Notes: generated by a model not told the origin, from the letters alone. DNA of 64,000 nucleotides from Chaetoderma sp. LZ-2023a (GCA_034401795.1 JAVVLW010001232.1:1-64000), one strand, 5' to 3'; shown: positions 1 through 12,365, counted from the stretch's first letter. Numbers and translations are program-made.

Positions 1-804
1 GTTTTGCTGACATTGCTGCTGTAGCACGGATCGACCAGACATGTACTGGCAGTCACAGCTAGGCTGGGTACGGAGCGGCCATTCCGGATTCGCTCCAGGC
101 ACGCCCCCCCCCCCCCCCCTGAGTAGGATGGTACATGTATATAAGCCCTATGAGAGAGGTTTTCGTTAAAAACGGCAAAGTCCGTTAGAACGTGTGGTGC
201 ATATGCGCGCGGGTCAGAGCTTCCATGACAACACATGTCAGAATTGGGAGAAAGTGTATGCCTATAGTGTACCGAGTCGGTAATTGTAATTTCTTTAAAT
301 TATACTGTTCTCGTCGTTCTTGGTACCGATCAGGACCGGAATGGAACGAGGATTATAGAATTTATTACCATTTTAAAATTGGACCAGAAATGGCCGAGTT
401 ATCAACAAAACTCCCGTTAAATTATTTACAAAATATTGCTTTTGACGTCGTAATCGCGTGTATGCATTAACTGAATGGGGAATGTGCTGTTCACGTGAAA
501 GCCACGTTACCACTTCCAGCTGCACTTTGATTGGCTACAGCTCGCCCACTGATTGATTGAAGCGCCTGCCTCTGACATCATGGGTAGTATAAAATGGAAG
601 AAAAATCAAAGATCGAGAGCATCATCGGCGTGGAAGCCGACCCATCAGGAGGACTGCTGGACCAGCACAGACTAGACGTGGGAAACTGCAAGCCGATGGT
701 TATTCCATCGGTCATCATCATGATGCCATTCGGATTTGAGTTCACAAACGCCGGTAAGCAGTTCTCGACTTTCCATGATACATCAATTTTGAATGCTCCG
801 CCAT

Positions 805-835
<31 letters not shown>

Positions 836-3359
836 AGGGGGTGGGAGCGCAAAAATAAGTAAGAACTCCCGCATCTGGACTTTTCTAAGGGAGCTTCTCT
901 GCGAACGGGCCTGGCGGGCCCAATGTAATTCTACAGAATGTAGAGCTGATGGTGATTCTTGGTGGATTACTCGCCAGATCTGCCGACCATGCTGAAAAGT
1001 GGATTCAAACTTCCGCGCTGCATGTCATGTGTGATAATTAACTTTTAGACCACAGTCTGGTGGAACTTTATTCGGTGTGCCACAAGAGCTGTGCGATGTA
1101 TCACGCACCATGTGCCAGTTATTGTACATGCATAATTAATCCTAACAGTAGCCCTCTGTGTTAACGGGCCTTTTCCAACTTTCATACCGCCGTCGCCGGA
1201 CAGAAAGTTGACAACAAACTGTTTAAATCATGTATCAGTTGAAAGACTATCTAATGGACATCCTATCCGTTCTTCTTCACCATCATGAGAGTGTGCCGTA
1301 TCGATCTGCCTGTGGAAATCTGCCTGCGGAACCTGCTTGCGGAGACGAGTTTGCGAATATCTTCGCAGCACTAAAGATCATGCCATCTCGCGCTATTTTC
1401 TTGTTAGCGCATCAGTTTCAGTGACTAATGAGCTTTCACCATAACGATGACCAATAGGTACTCAAGTAACTATACTGTGAACATTTAACTATTTCCGTAC
1501 TGATGACTAATAGGTACCTTACCCGGTCCTAAACCGCATTTTTATATTTTATGTTTCTTATGATGAATATTATCTTTATTTACTGTGGGTGCGCTGACTA
1601 ACAGCACCGTAAGGTCCAATGACATGTGATATATATTGGTCTGACCGTATTAGTTCGTTGTGTATAAGGCAAGTAGCCATTCTAGTTAATATGTTTTGTT
1701 TATTTATAAAACCTCTAGAACGCAGTATGCTAGGAAATACTATACAGCAACATTTATACCCGCACCGCTATACCCCACCAGCATCAATTTTACACTGAGG
1801 TCGTTGATCATGCTCTAATTGTTTGAGCTTGACATGTTACCGACTAAACCTGGTCATTTAGCTCGATAGGATGGGTTTGAAGTAGTTAGGGACAATTTCT
1901 CCATAAAAAGATGCATAGTGTACACCTCTTTTCTGGCTGTAATGGATATGTAGCACCACGCACCGGCTAGGTTGTGTAAAATTGGCCAATTACCTTAGGG
2001 CCTCTTATTTATATTGAGTTATTGTCTCTTTCTACGATCCACCAGCCGCAAGGCTTTATAATTGTCTGGATTCCCTATCGACACGCTGGCTGGATCTGAC
2101 CCTGGGAAACTATCGGAGGTTTCCCGGCGGTGATGGTTAAAATACCGATTTACATACATCCCCCCTGTATCTTTGGATACCAGTTAGTTAGATACCCCAG
2201 CCAATGTAGGAAGCACTGCGAACAGAAATAATATTATATGTATACCGGCCTGCAGTGCATCTCTGGGTATTCTGGAACTTAACCCTAATAACAGGTCAAA
2301 TGTTAACTCCATAGTACGCGGCGATGGACGAGATGCGGATCTCCATCCAATTCGTTGTAGTGTCTGGGTGAGGTCTTAGAACCCACCATGCCCTTACGGG
2401 AAGGACACTAGCGGTGGATATCTGCCTATCTATCCCCACCATAAAGGACATGACGCTTTCTGAAATTGCTGCTGTGAACTGTAAACTTGTCCTAGTGATG
2501 TTATATGTGGTTCCGGGACAGGGTGACTGGATTGTTATTTGATTCAGGAGCTCTTGCTCAGTAACATGTACGCCCGCTATCCGTCGGAGGTAGATGCTAT
2601 GTGGGGCGACTTACGGGAAGCTGAGCATCTTCGCCCATATGTATCTAAAGTTAGGTAGGAATCCCTGCCACTTGCGGCCAAAACTTGTATTCATTTCGAA
2701 CAACTAAATGGTAGGTTAGAATGTAGCAGAAGGCCCGCATAAATAAAGCAGCGACTACCAATGCAGTAACTTTGGACCTACATAAGACGGTGACCTGTGA
2801 ATTCTTCGGAAATCGTTCATCCCGCACTCCTCTCGCAACATCATTTTTTGTGTGCATGTTAGGGATATAATTAATTTATATTTAACAACCAAGTAGCCTC
2901 GACGCGATGCTCCTTTGCCTTAGCGGATTTACGGATCTGTGTACCTTTGGTGAGACTTCGTAGAAAGAACACCGGATGGCTCTATGTTTTGTATTATTGT
3001 GCTCATTACTGTCAAACGAGTGATATTGTTTGTATAGTATATAAATTTGTGACGGTTTAATTATTAACATCTTGTCCGTTATTCTAAATTAGAATGGACC
3101 GTCATACTGGTGACACCAACAGTCGGGACGAGACCATGTGGTTCAATCTCGGCGGCAATGGTCGCATGGCCCCACTGGAACATCAATGTTCCACTGGCTC
3201 TAGAGGCCGGTCTTTGTACTTTCCGGAGAAATGCGATACAGGATCCGCAACCCCGAGAACCACAGCTAACCAGCCCTCCCGCGCATCATGTATTTGTGGT
3301 TCAATGGAGTGGAGCGACATGGCGGACCAGCGCGTACCTCCATGAGCTACACTGCACGC
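1..3359. other. No recognisable gene; unique-looking AT/GC mixed DNA
   Basis: I see no protein family, RNA gene or mobile-element terminus here. It contains a run of 16 C (104-119), a run of 29 G (807-835) and only short ORFs without recognisable domains. The longest, on the plus strand around 594-995, is partly built from the G run. Short direct repeats of a TGANNAATAGGTAC type lie near 1446-1516. Confidence 0.6.
807..835. repeat. Poly-G tract (29 G)
   Basis: An uninterrupted run of 29 G followed by A and more G. It would form G-quadruplex structures and is a likely site of length polymorphism or assembly error. It generates spurious poly-Gly and poly-Pro ORFs on the two strands. Confidence 0.95.
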
Positions 3360-3872
3360 TGTAGTCCTTCTGGAAGCTATGGATTCATAAATCAAAGATA
3401 CCCTTGCCAAAAAGACTACGTTTATACAACGCAACCTGCGTATCCTTGATGCTGCATAACAGTAACAGCTTGGCAACTACAACGGTAGTTGTAGCTTCTA
3501 GGCAAGCATGGTGGCTGACTCTGCAACCACCTACATCACTGGACACCGATGGTCGGACAGCATACTTTCCAACAATGCACTATACAAGATGTGTAAGATA
3601 TCGCCGCTGTCGGTAAAAGTGGGCCAGCAAAGGTGGTCCATGTTTGGCCATGTGCTAAGGATGCCAGAAGAAACACCAGCACAGATAGCATTGGAAACCC
3701 ACCGTACAGGCCTACAGGGCGCCAGCAAATACAAAACCAGGAGAGGACGTATTTGCATAAATCCGTTACGCGTGGTACGAGGTTGCCTCAAGAAAGCAGG
3801 AGTCATACACTCAAATCAAACGTGGGCCTGAGGAAGCTAAAGATCTTGGCTGAGTACAAGACACAGTGGTAA
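3360..3872 (+). pseudogene. Non-LTR retrotransposon (LINE) C-terminal fragment, plus strand
   Basis: Broken coding remnant of the region after the reverse transcriptase of a LINE. Translation shows RLYNATCVSLMLHNSNS, then MFGHVLRMPEETPAQIAL and GASKYKTRRGR; the GHVLRMPEE block is typical of the thumb and C-terminal region of many animal LINE polyproteins. It is split over at least three frames. The minus-strand remnant at 19087-19720 is the same family (RLYDATCVSLMLYNCNSWA, GHVLMMPEETPAQRAL, GASKYKARR). No RT core or endonuclease is present, so this is a dead 5'-truncated copy. The exact clade was not determined. Confidence 0.75.
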
Positions 3873-4027
3873 AAAGCGAAGAAGTACTGATTGCAGCTTT
3901 AGGATATTTCTACTATTACAGCCGCAGAATAGAGTAACCACACTGTAACGCTATGCTATCTGATCACGTGATACAACTAGGCTGGTACCCGACTCCTCAT
4001 TGCCTCGCTGACGATTCTCTGGTTCAG

Positions 4028-4715
4028 GATCATTCGTATCTCGCGAGATCTCGTTCGATACGAGATCGAGAAATGTATCTCGTATGCATTCAGTGGCCAT
4101 TGGCGTAGTAATTTCCACCAGAATATGGTGGTGGAAAGAATTGAAACGTAAAAGGACATGGGCGCTACTCTCTTCATACCAGACAATATTAATTCACGTA
4201 AAACGAGATGATAAAAATCCTATAGTAGTCTGTATGACAAGTAGTTAACAGAAAGATTGTCCCTCAGAAATCGTCGTAAAATTCAAAACTGTTCAAATCT
4301 GTCGAACACAAAATGAGGTCAGGAATTTGCCGACGTTACGTAGATGCTGCTGTCACACGAACCACTGGATGGATCAAGACCATTTTAATGTCTGTATCAA
4401 GCTAGTAATACAGAGATTAAGATAATGCCAAAATCATCCCGATCCATGGTGCTCCTTTTACAGTCCGCTACGGAGATGGACTGGGTCCTGATCTGTTTGG
4501 TCTCAGAAGAGGAGTCTGTGTAACAGTATGGTCGTTGTGATGACTCAATAAGATGGCTGGTCATTACATTAGAGGTGTATTCTCGGAGAGGCCACACCTA
4601 TATTTTTAGAGAGGTCCAGGATATGAGGAAATCTAAAAATAGAGGCGTGGCTTCTTAGAGAATTACTTTTCTCGATCTCGTATCAAGGGAGATCTCGCAA
4701 GGTACGAATGGATAT
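4028..4715. mobile_element. Inverted-repeat (TIR) non-autonomous element
   Basis: About 48 bp near 4031-4079 (TCTCGCGAGATCTCG, then GATACGAGATCGAG) recurs inverted near 4667-4713 (CTCGATCTCGTATC, then GAGATCTCGCAAGGTACGAA). The arms bracket about 590 bp with no transposase coding, as expected of a MITE-like or foldback element. Inside lies a shorter dispersed repeat (4257-4612). A second inverted pair of a CTAAAAATAGAGGCGTGG-type motif lies at about 4577-4607 and 4630-4655. No target duplication could be fixed because the arms differ by several substitutions. Confidence 0.55.
4257..4612 (-). repeat. Dispersed repeat; empty-site counterpart of the mariner host at 61-62.7 kb
   Basis: Read on the minus strand, this stretch matches 61035-61252 joined to 62548-62670 (shared CCGACGTT, ACAAAATGAGGTC, AGCTAGTAATACAG, CTTTTACAGTCCGCTA and GATGGACTGGGTCC). 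At the join, this copy has one TA (about 4394-4395) where the distant copy carries a 1295-bp mariner flanked by two TAs. It is therefore a paralogous pre-insertion site. No coding capacity seen. Confidence 0.85.
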
Positions 4716-5379
4716 GAGGGCCGGTAACGGCTGCCATATTTGTACAAGAATCATGTACATGACGCCATCACTCAGAGAGGGGAAATTCATACGACAGCAG
4801 ACGCTTCAAAGCGAAATGACAGCTATTTAACCCTTGTACAACAACACCGCTTCGGATCTTCGTATGATCTTAGCTTAGACATTTCTTTACACTAACAGAC
4901 TAAATGGAATTATTCAAGTAACCCTGAAAGTATTAAGCTGACAGAAACCAGCTTGTAGAATGGTCTTGAGAAATGTCAACCTTTCAGGACAAGAGAACAA
5001 TTTTGAAAAGATCTGGATAATTTGATGACAAATAATGCATTCATTTCGAACATTTGATTAATTTTATATGCTGTGCAGCATGGATCAGTACAAAATGATC
5101 TGCTGGGATCAACATTGATCTAATATGCTCCTTTCTAGCCCTGATTATTCCTATAACTTGTGTTCAGGCTTGAGTTCTAAACAATTTATGAGTCTGTCTT
5201 AGAATATTATACATATACACCTCCCATGTAGTGCAAAGAGGAAGATATGCCAGAATCATTAAAATAATATCCGAATTTCAGGGACCATTGAAATGACAAA
5301 ATAAATGAGAGACAAGGAGCATGTATAACTCACCTGGAAGATCAATATTTGATTTAGAAAATTGAAAAATAGAATTCAA

Positions 5380-5960
5380 ACACATTTGACCTCGAAATAT
5401 GAAAATGTTGCCTGAGAATGCAACCATTTAGTCATAAGATCCAGGAACTCAGGTTGAAAATATAAATATTAGGGCCTGAAATGTGTTAATTTGTGATTAA
5501 TAGCAAAAAGTTCAATAGAAATGTAAACATTTTTACAGTTAATTGAAAATTTGGTCTTGAAATGTCAAAGATTTAAATAGAAATGTGAACATTTTACAAA
5601 ATCCATGCTAGTATTATCAAAATTTAAGTCAGAAATATGAACATTTCAGCCTGAAATAAGAATAGTTTGGCAACCATTTTGACTGGAAACATGAAGATTT
5701 TGGACTGAAGTGCATCAGCTTTATTCAGAAACATGAAAACCTTGGTACAAATGCAGAAATATGACCAATTTGACTCAAAATACAAATATTTCTATACAAA
5801 GGATGAATATCTACGTCCCAAATGTGAAAATTCTGACAAAACACATGACCATTTGGGTCAGAAATTAAACAATTTGTATCAAATTATGAAAATTTCCATG
5901 CAGAACATAAGAATTGATGATGGCCACTGGCTCAAAGATCAAAATTCTATATACTGATAT
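5380..5960 (+). repeat. Degenerate A-rich periodic repeat (GAAATATGAAAATTT-type)
   Basis: The stretch repeatedly uses variants of GAAATATGAACATTTTGGCCTG at irregular spacing of about 20-50 bp. It looks like an old decayed minisatellite. The 74-codon ORF over 5733-5957 is a by-product of the stop-poor repeat and has no recognisable domain. Confidence 0.5.
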
Positions 5961-6622
5961 CACTGTTTTCACTGTCAAGACCATCAACTACATATTCAAA
6001 AGTTCAACTGTGATTGGTCAATGACTGTCAGTTTGTTTTAGCCCAGCTGATTTTTCACACCCATATATCTGGGGGAAACACCTAGATCAATCGGGCATAG
6101 TTTCTTAAGAATATATGTCAATGGTAAATTTTCTTAATTGAATTTGAATAGTCACCAATAATAGCACATTCAACGAGTAAGCTCTACATGAGATAGAGGA
6201 TGGTCTAACTTAGTGATCCATATGGTCAGGTGCCTGCCTTCCAAACTCAGTATTAGCTAACGATAGAATGTTAATGTATTTCACAAAATCTACGACATGC
6301 AAACAAACATTGCCTAGGGTTTTATTAATTTTGAGCTATCTAAACCAAATCTATTGCCATGGCATAAGCTCGCTTGGTCTCTCAGGCTTTTCAGAGCAGG
6401 TGAGCTAAGACTGGGATCTGCAGAAAACTAAATATTTAGGTCTTGAGTTTTGAGCTTATACACTTAAATCAACTGAATTAATAAAGAAACAAGGAGTGTT
6501 CTTGTTTTGCTCACTCTGATTACAAATAAATCTGTTTTTAAGAGAGATAATATGAAGATTGTAGAATATCTTGAAAATAACACGTTTTCTACCACCAGGA
6601 GTTCCCATTTCCTAGTATTTCA

Positions 6623-6654
6623 TAGTTCCTAATTTTTCGAAAAATAAGGAACTA
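6623..6654. repeat. 32-bp near-perfect palindrome
   Basis: TAGTTCCTAATTTTTCG followed by its inverse, AAAAATAAGGAACTA. One position breaks perfect symmetry. It could form a cruciform or be the core of a decayed MITE. No terminator or known binding site is inferred. Confidence 0.7.
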
Positions 6655-7745
6655 ACATAAGTAGGTGTTGTTCACGCATTCAATGACTACAATACTAGTG
6701 CGCATGCCCTATGGAGAAGCTCGCTAAGATGAATATCTCCTTTACTATTAGCCCGATTCTATTTCTGAAAAAAGTATGTGTTACTTGATGCATTCTGGAT
6801 CGATTGTATCCAAAGATGAACATAAAAGATGCCATATTTGTGATTTGACAAAACGGCAACTTATACACATATAAAAGATATACAGGTTGAAGATTTTCTG
6901 TCTTCGTATCTACGATAACTGACTTACTACAACCTCGAAAAGACTTATGATGTTGGAGATTGCTGCGACAATCTATCTTTTCGACGCTGTAGTAGAATGA
7001 TTGCTGGCTCGCCTCTTCTGATGGTACGAAGATATTTCTATGAGCAATCTGGGCCTATCTGACTATCTAAAAGATGCACAGGTAAGGCACGATGGTTCTT
7101 CGTGCTTCGGGAGTATTCTTAAACACGACTTCAACTAGCTACTTGTATGACTATGATTTTTATTCGCTACACTAACTATATACTTATAAAACAAGGACGA
7201 CTTTGACTGTCGTACATGAGATAAACTTTGAATACGAATTATTTCTGACTTTAGACTAGACGGATTACTCCCAGCCTTGGCTGATATGACATCCTATCTA
7301 ACTACTATAGTTCTTGGCTACTCCAATATATTCACCAAGAACTCTAACGACCCGAATCACGGATGGTAACGACTCCCCCCATAAAGAGACAAAGTGCCTC
7401 TAATATACGATTCTTAGTTTTTACACTATCTTCCTTTTGTTTCTCTGCCACAGAGTTTGATCCGATGCTCATTGATTATGACGTCATCTCGACTAATCAA
7501 ACTCTGGGCTTCTCTTCTATGGAGATACCCTCAAACTGGGCCAAACCGGTGTTGGCTGGTTCTGATTTTATGCGATCTGTCAGCTAACTAACAACATTAT
7601 GGTATGTGTTGTTGTAGCATGCCTTCCTACGATTGACATATAGTTGATATACAAATTACTATTGTGTTATGAATTTCTACAGGACGCTACCATGCCTCTG
7701 TCCCATTCCTTGCCTATTCTGGATAAGCCTGTAGGAAGCGAACGT

Positions 7746-7908
7746 CTATGGCACCGATTGGCCTAGCGCTTGTGAGCCGAGTAGTCTACACACTGGTCCA
7801 CCATCTGGAGGACATAAATCCTCTTTCACCGGACCAACTTTCAACTACCTGACTTACAACAACACGAATTGACTGTAATTGATAGTGTACATTCCAGACT
7901 TGCCATAT
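7746..7908 (+). repeat. Direct repeat, copy 1 (163 bp)
   Basis: Near-identical to 8080-8245: both begin CTATGGCACCGATT, share AGTAGTCTA and GGAGGACATAAATCCTCTTTC, and end GTGTACATTCCAGACTTGCC. The copies lie 334 bp apart. No coding function recognised. Confidence 0.85.
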
Positions 7909-8079
7909 CTCTAGGCACTCACGTGTATGCAGTTTTTTTATTATTATTGCCAAGCATTAGTTCTAGGAACTCTGCCATTGACGACGCATTGGCACTAGGA
8001 TATAGCACAGTCGATATTGGAATGTAATTTTTACATTGTTCAATTTTCGACCTGAGCTAGGTACAAACCCAACCAATTC

Positions 8080-8245
8080 TATGGCACCGATTCGCCTAGC
8101 GTTTGTAAGCCAAGTAGTCTATCCACTGGCCCACCATCCGGAGGACATAAATCCTCTTTCAAGCTTTCAACCAGCTTTCAACTACCAGACTCACAACCAC
8201 ACGAATCGACTGCAACTGATAGTGTACATTCCAGACTTGCCATAT
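8080..8245 (+). repeat. Direct repeat, copy 2 (166 bp)
   Basis: Second copy of the 7746-7908 segment with scattered substitutions and a few extra bases. It runs directly into a TAG-repeat microsatellite, so the duplicated unit ends where the simple repeat starts. Confidence 0.85.

Positions 8246-8246
<1 letters not shown>

Positions 8247-8292
<46 letters not shown>
8247..8292 (+). repeat. (TAG)n microsatellite
   Basis: About 15 uninterrupted trinucleotide units. It produces a poly-Val stretch in a spurious ORF. Confidence 0.95.
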
Positions 8293-8334
8293 TTTGATAT
8301 GTTAATTTTTTTTATTGCTATGCGTATACTATTA

Positions 8335-8484
8335 ATCAAACCGCTATTTCACCGGATTTTGAGGGGGTTTGCAAGCCTTTTTAAAGGAGTTCATCCGTGA
8401 AGTTTATCCGACTGCGTCAGCGTCGGATTTTTAAAAAACACAGAAAAAATCCGGTGACAATGTCAATTTTCAAACTGGTTTGAT
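8335..8484. repeat. ~150-bp inverted-repeat segment (MITE-like)
   Basis: The left end has ATCAAACC and TTCACCGGATTTTG. The right end has AAAATCCGGTGACA and GGTTTGAT, so both outer and inner motifs are inverted. The size and symmetry fit a small foldback element; no target duplication was confirmed. A CACCGGATT motif also occurs near 31572. Confidence 0.45.
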
Positions 8485-10055
8485 CAGTATATCGATTTTG
8501 AAGGTGTGTTTGGGGTGGGGGGGGGGGGGTGGGTTGGTGGTCAAGGAGGAGTTGGTACAATTATTGAATTTTTATTTTTTGGATACACGTGTATCAAACA
8601 TATATGTATTTACGGGAACGTTTGACACAAAATACACGCTCACGACTTTTAATTTCTTTATAGGCCTCGGAAATATAAATCAAATACTATTTCTCTGTTT
8701 TATACATATACACCATAGGACCAGTAAGGTGCTATGCATATAAGGTTGACCGATTATAATCTGGAAAACTACTTACAACATTCATCTCTTATTATGTCAG
8801 TTGTATTAACGTATTTGTAATAATCTAGACTCTTATTGGGCATCAATAATGTGTTCCATTTACAATCGATTAACGTTCTACAATCAGACGAGAATGCTTG
8901 GGAAAAAATGGTTATAATTGTCTACTTTTAAAGGCCTATGTTGTGGGACTCAATGTAATGAAACAAAACACATCTTAACATGTGATGATTTCATTCCGTT
9001 TAAATTAATATAATATTTCTTTGTTATTTTGAATTTGGGATACGAGTCACTAATTCAACTTGGCAACTAACAATTATAAATTTACCACTGAAATGTTTGG
9101 CTCCGTTATCAAGACATCATTCCGCTGGATAATTTTCAAAAATAGTATTCTCTTGGTAGGCAAATTGGCAGTTCCCAATACAACTGTAGAGGCAAATATT
9201 GATCAATTTGAATATGAATTAAAACAAATTATGTTTAATCAGTATTCGCTAAACCAAAACTCTTTATTAAGCTCGTTTTTTTTGGTTTGCGTATGATAAC
9301 GGTGGTTTGCAAACCGTCAGCTTATTGAACCGGTTTACGATATGAGATCGGTATATCGCGCAGCTCTAAGTGTTACTTAATATTTTAGCATGCCAAGTAT
9401 GTGATTGATTACTGGTCAAACAACTGAGAAAATATGCTTATTGAGAATTGGCGAACTTGTATTTGGCAACATCACGAGAGTGGCTAGATATGGTATCCTA
9501 TTTATAGCAATGGTAGCAAATTAAAGACATTGCCTGATTAAAAGTTGCTTACATTTCTTTTGGAATTGTGCATTGGGCACAGCTGCCCATCCCCACCCCA
9601 TCCCTCTCGCTGTTCCTGCCTATGTGAAAACCGGGAAAGTCTCCCCTGTGCTCCCGCGCCACTGAGCACAACGCTCACTATATGTAGTAAATCAACAGAT
9701 AAGTTAGAGTAACATCATACATGATAGATATATAAGTTACCAAATTCGTGTAACCATTACATCTGATCAGTAGGATATACCCGAAAAATTCCGTCATTTG
9801 CTGAAAAATCCTCAAATTTCTTAGTCCATTGGGAACGGTGATTGCCACCCAGAAGAACCCCCACCCTCCACCCCACCCAGACCCACCACCACTACCACCG
9901 CCACATCCTCATGCTCCTGTGACATCATGGTAGATATATGGACGACTTCGATGAGTTTTGTGGCCAATCTAGATGCTCGACTCAAAGGCTTTTGTATACA
10001 GGGGCTTATACTATCAATGATATGCATTGTGGAGGTTTAGCATGCGTCTTCCCAA
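8485..10055. other. No recognisable gene
   Basis: Contains G-rich simple sequence around 8513-8530, a member of the ~85-bp dispersed repeat (9075-9157) and C-rich simple DNA around 9845-9905. No domain was recognised in any frame. Confidence 0.6.
9075..9157 (+). repeat. ~85-bp dispersed repeat (TTCAAAAATAGT-CTCTTGG), copy 1
   Basis: Aligns with 43873-43956 and about 37535-37612: TTTACCACT, GGCTC.GTTATC, ATTCC..TGG, then TTTTCAAAAATAGTATTCTCTTGG. A partial copy lies at 52306-52334. The TTTACCA and TGGTAAA halves are inverted, so it may be a small hairpin element. Confidence 0.6.
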
Positions 10056-10524
10056 GATAATCTTAGCCTATACGTCATATGTGAAGATACATAGAGGTCT
10101 ACAAGGCTACTTTAGTTCAAGGTTTTATTTCTCCAGATATACGATATTATTATTTTTATGTCTGAATTGCGTTATAATTTAAGATATAATTCAACTTACC
10201 TCATGATTATGTAGACGTCTTTTCTATCAAATACTGATACCCTTTCAAATATATTGAGAATATCATAATACTCTATTTCTCCTAGATTGACACACACAAG
10301 ATTTATTACGATAGCTCTATTACTTTTTAGGTACATGTACGCTTGAACGCGCATACCCTGTGTTTTCTAGGCAGAGTTGCAATACGACAGTCATCTTCCC
10401 GGCTTCATCCGATGACGTCATAAGGCCTCTGTTTATGTTCAATTACGTTTTGTTTTTCCAAGTGGGTTAAAATGACCGACTTTGAGGCGTAATTTTGTCT
10501 ATTTACCAGTCGAGATTCTCGAAA
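10056..10524 (+). repeat. Duplicated block A, copy 1 (469 bp)
   Basis: Identical to 11608-12076 except for about two substitutions, from GATAATCTTAGCCTATACGT to GTCGAGATTCTCGAAA. Both copies are exactly 469 bp. The near identity implies a recent duplication. Confidence 0.95.
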
Positions 10525-10984
10525 TGGTGTATCTATATCAACTTATAGTACTGGTCCCAATATCTTTAGGGGTATATAAATATAAGTCGAGTTAAAAGGA
10601 ACTGATATAGCCAATCGTTTCTTGCGGACGTTCCTATAGTTTATCTCCGTGACTGGATGCCACTTTTCTCATGATCATACAGCACTGTCGGGTCCGTAGT
10701 GCTGGACAGTGTTTCGAGGCCCGGTTCCTCCCCTGTAAAATGTTATGTCCTAGCTATATGCCTGGCACGGTTAATGTCATTGCCTGAGCTACCATTATCT
10801 TCTGCACCACTTGACAATACTAGTCATATTTTATTTTTTTTAAATTTATTTAAACAATAGGCCATCGGCCCTTGAGTGCACATTGAACACAATATATGCA
10901 TGACGGATACCGTATATAAAATTATATTAATACATAAGTTCAAGTATACTATGGCTGTATATGTTAACATTTAACTCTGATCTT
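10525..10984. other. No recognisable gene; left part of spacer X
   Basis: Single-copy spacer between block A and the AC-rich microsatellite, absent from the second A-B copy. No coding signal or element terminus recognised. Confidence 0.6.
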
Positions 10985-11310
10985 ACAATAATATATACAC
11001 ACATCCACTCAACCACACAGTAACGCACTCACGCCCACAGACACGCACGTGCCAGACACTCGAACGCACACCACCAACGCATACACAAACGCACATGCGC
11101 CCATGCACTCTCGTATACACCCAATCATATACATGCTCGCAGACGCAATCCCACATGCAGTCACTACTGTGCGTGCGCAGACACGCACGCATGCATGCAC
11201 CCACGCACGCGCACGCGCATGTACGCACGCACACATACTTTCACACACACACATGCGCACACACATGCAAAAGCGCACGCACAAAACGCACATTCCCACG
11301 TACGGAGGCG
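10985..11310 (+). repeat. AC/CGCAC-rich microsatellite (~325 bp)
   Basis: Imperfect CACACG and CGCACGCA simple repeat. All ORFs across it, rich in Cys-Val-Arg or His-Thr, are artefacts of the repeat. Confidence 0.9.
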
Positions 11311-11320
11311 TACGTCGGTG

Positions 11321-11608
11321 TACAATATTGTTACGAAAATATGCAATAAGATTAGTAAATTATAGTTGTTAATGCACTAATACAGTACGAATATAATTAG
11401 GCTATTGCATTTGGTTGCAACAATAATTGAGCTTACAAAATATATACATGGTATGCAATGCAAATCAACCATACCACGAGATATTCCAGGTCAACCGTAA
11501 ATACACTACAGCAAAGTGATCTCCAAATGACGACACCAAGCAACTATGCATAGAAAGCTGTTGCGTATTTTGGAACCAATCGGACCAGCGAGGTGCTTCT
11601 ACCTATGG
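11321..11608 (+). repeat. Duplicated block B, copy 1 (288 bp)
   Basis: Runs from TACAATATTGTTACGAAAAT to CGAGGTGCTTCTACCTATGG and matches 12078-12365 with about four substitutions. It abuts the second copy of block A. Confidence 0.95.
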
Positions 11609-12076
11609 ATAATCTTAGCCTATACGTCACATGTGAAGATACATAGAGGTCTACAAGGCTACTTTAGTTCAAGGTTTTATTTCTCCAGATATACGATATT
11701 ATTATTTTTATGTCTGAATTGCGTTATAATTTAAGATATAATTCAACTTACCTCATGATTATGTAGACGTCTTTTCTATCAAATACTGATACCCTTTCAA
11801 ATATATTGAGAATATCATAATACTATATTTCTCCTAGATTGACACACACAAGATTTATTACGATAGCTCTATTACTTTTTAGGTACATGTACGCTTGAAC
11901 GCGCATACCCTGTGTTTTCTAGGCAGAGTTGCAATACGACAGTCATCTTCCCGGCTTCATCCGATGACGTCATAAGGCCTCTGTTTATGTTCAATTACGT
12001 TTTGTTTTTCCAAGTGGGTTAAAATGACCGACTTTGAGGCGTAATTTTGTCTATTTACCAGTCGAGATTCTCGAAA
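11608..12076 (+). repeat. Duplicated block A, copy 2 (469 bp)
   Basis: Second copy of 10056-10524. Here block A joins block B almost directly, whereas in the first copy 796 bp, including the AC microsatellite, lie between them. Confidence 0.95.
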
Positions 12077-12077
12077 A

Positions 12078-12365
12078 TACAATATTGTTACGAAAATATG
12101 CAATAAGATTAGTAAATTATAGTTGTTAATGCACTAATACAGTACGAATATAATTAGGCTATTGCATTTGGTTGCAACAATAATTGAGCTTACAACATAT
12201 ATAAATGGTATGCAGTGCAAATCAACCATACCACGAGATATTCCAGGTCAACCGTAAATACACTACAGCGAAGTGATCTCCAAATGACGACACCAAGCAA
12301 CTATGCATAGAAAGCTGTTGCGTATTTTGGAACCAATCGGACCAGCGAGGTGCTTCTACCTATGG
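12078..12365 (+). repeat. Duplicated block B, copy 2 (288 bp)
   Basis: Second copy of 11321-11608; the duplication ends at CTATGG. No gene found in the block. Confidence 0.95.

Larger units (their letters stand above)
4716..7745. other. No recognisable gene; AT-rich
   Basis: No protein family or element terminus was recognised apart from the periodic A-rich tract (5380-5960) and a palindrome (6623-6654), listed separately. ORFs are short and compositionally biased. Confidence 0.6.

Noticed and set aside
578-995. Overlapping plus- and minus-strand ORFs around 578-995
   Set aside because: Their length comes from the 29-G run (poly-Gly or poly-Pro) and neither has a recognisable domain.
10525-11320. 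Spacer X as a transposon inserted with GGTGTA target duplication
   Set aside because: The A-B junction in the second copy lacks GGTGTA, and X has no element termini; microhomology deletion fits better.
10983-11372. Several overlapping ORFs rich in Cys, Val, Arg, His and Thr
   Set aside because: Artefacts of the AC/CGCAC simple repeat.
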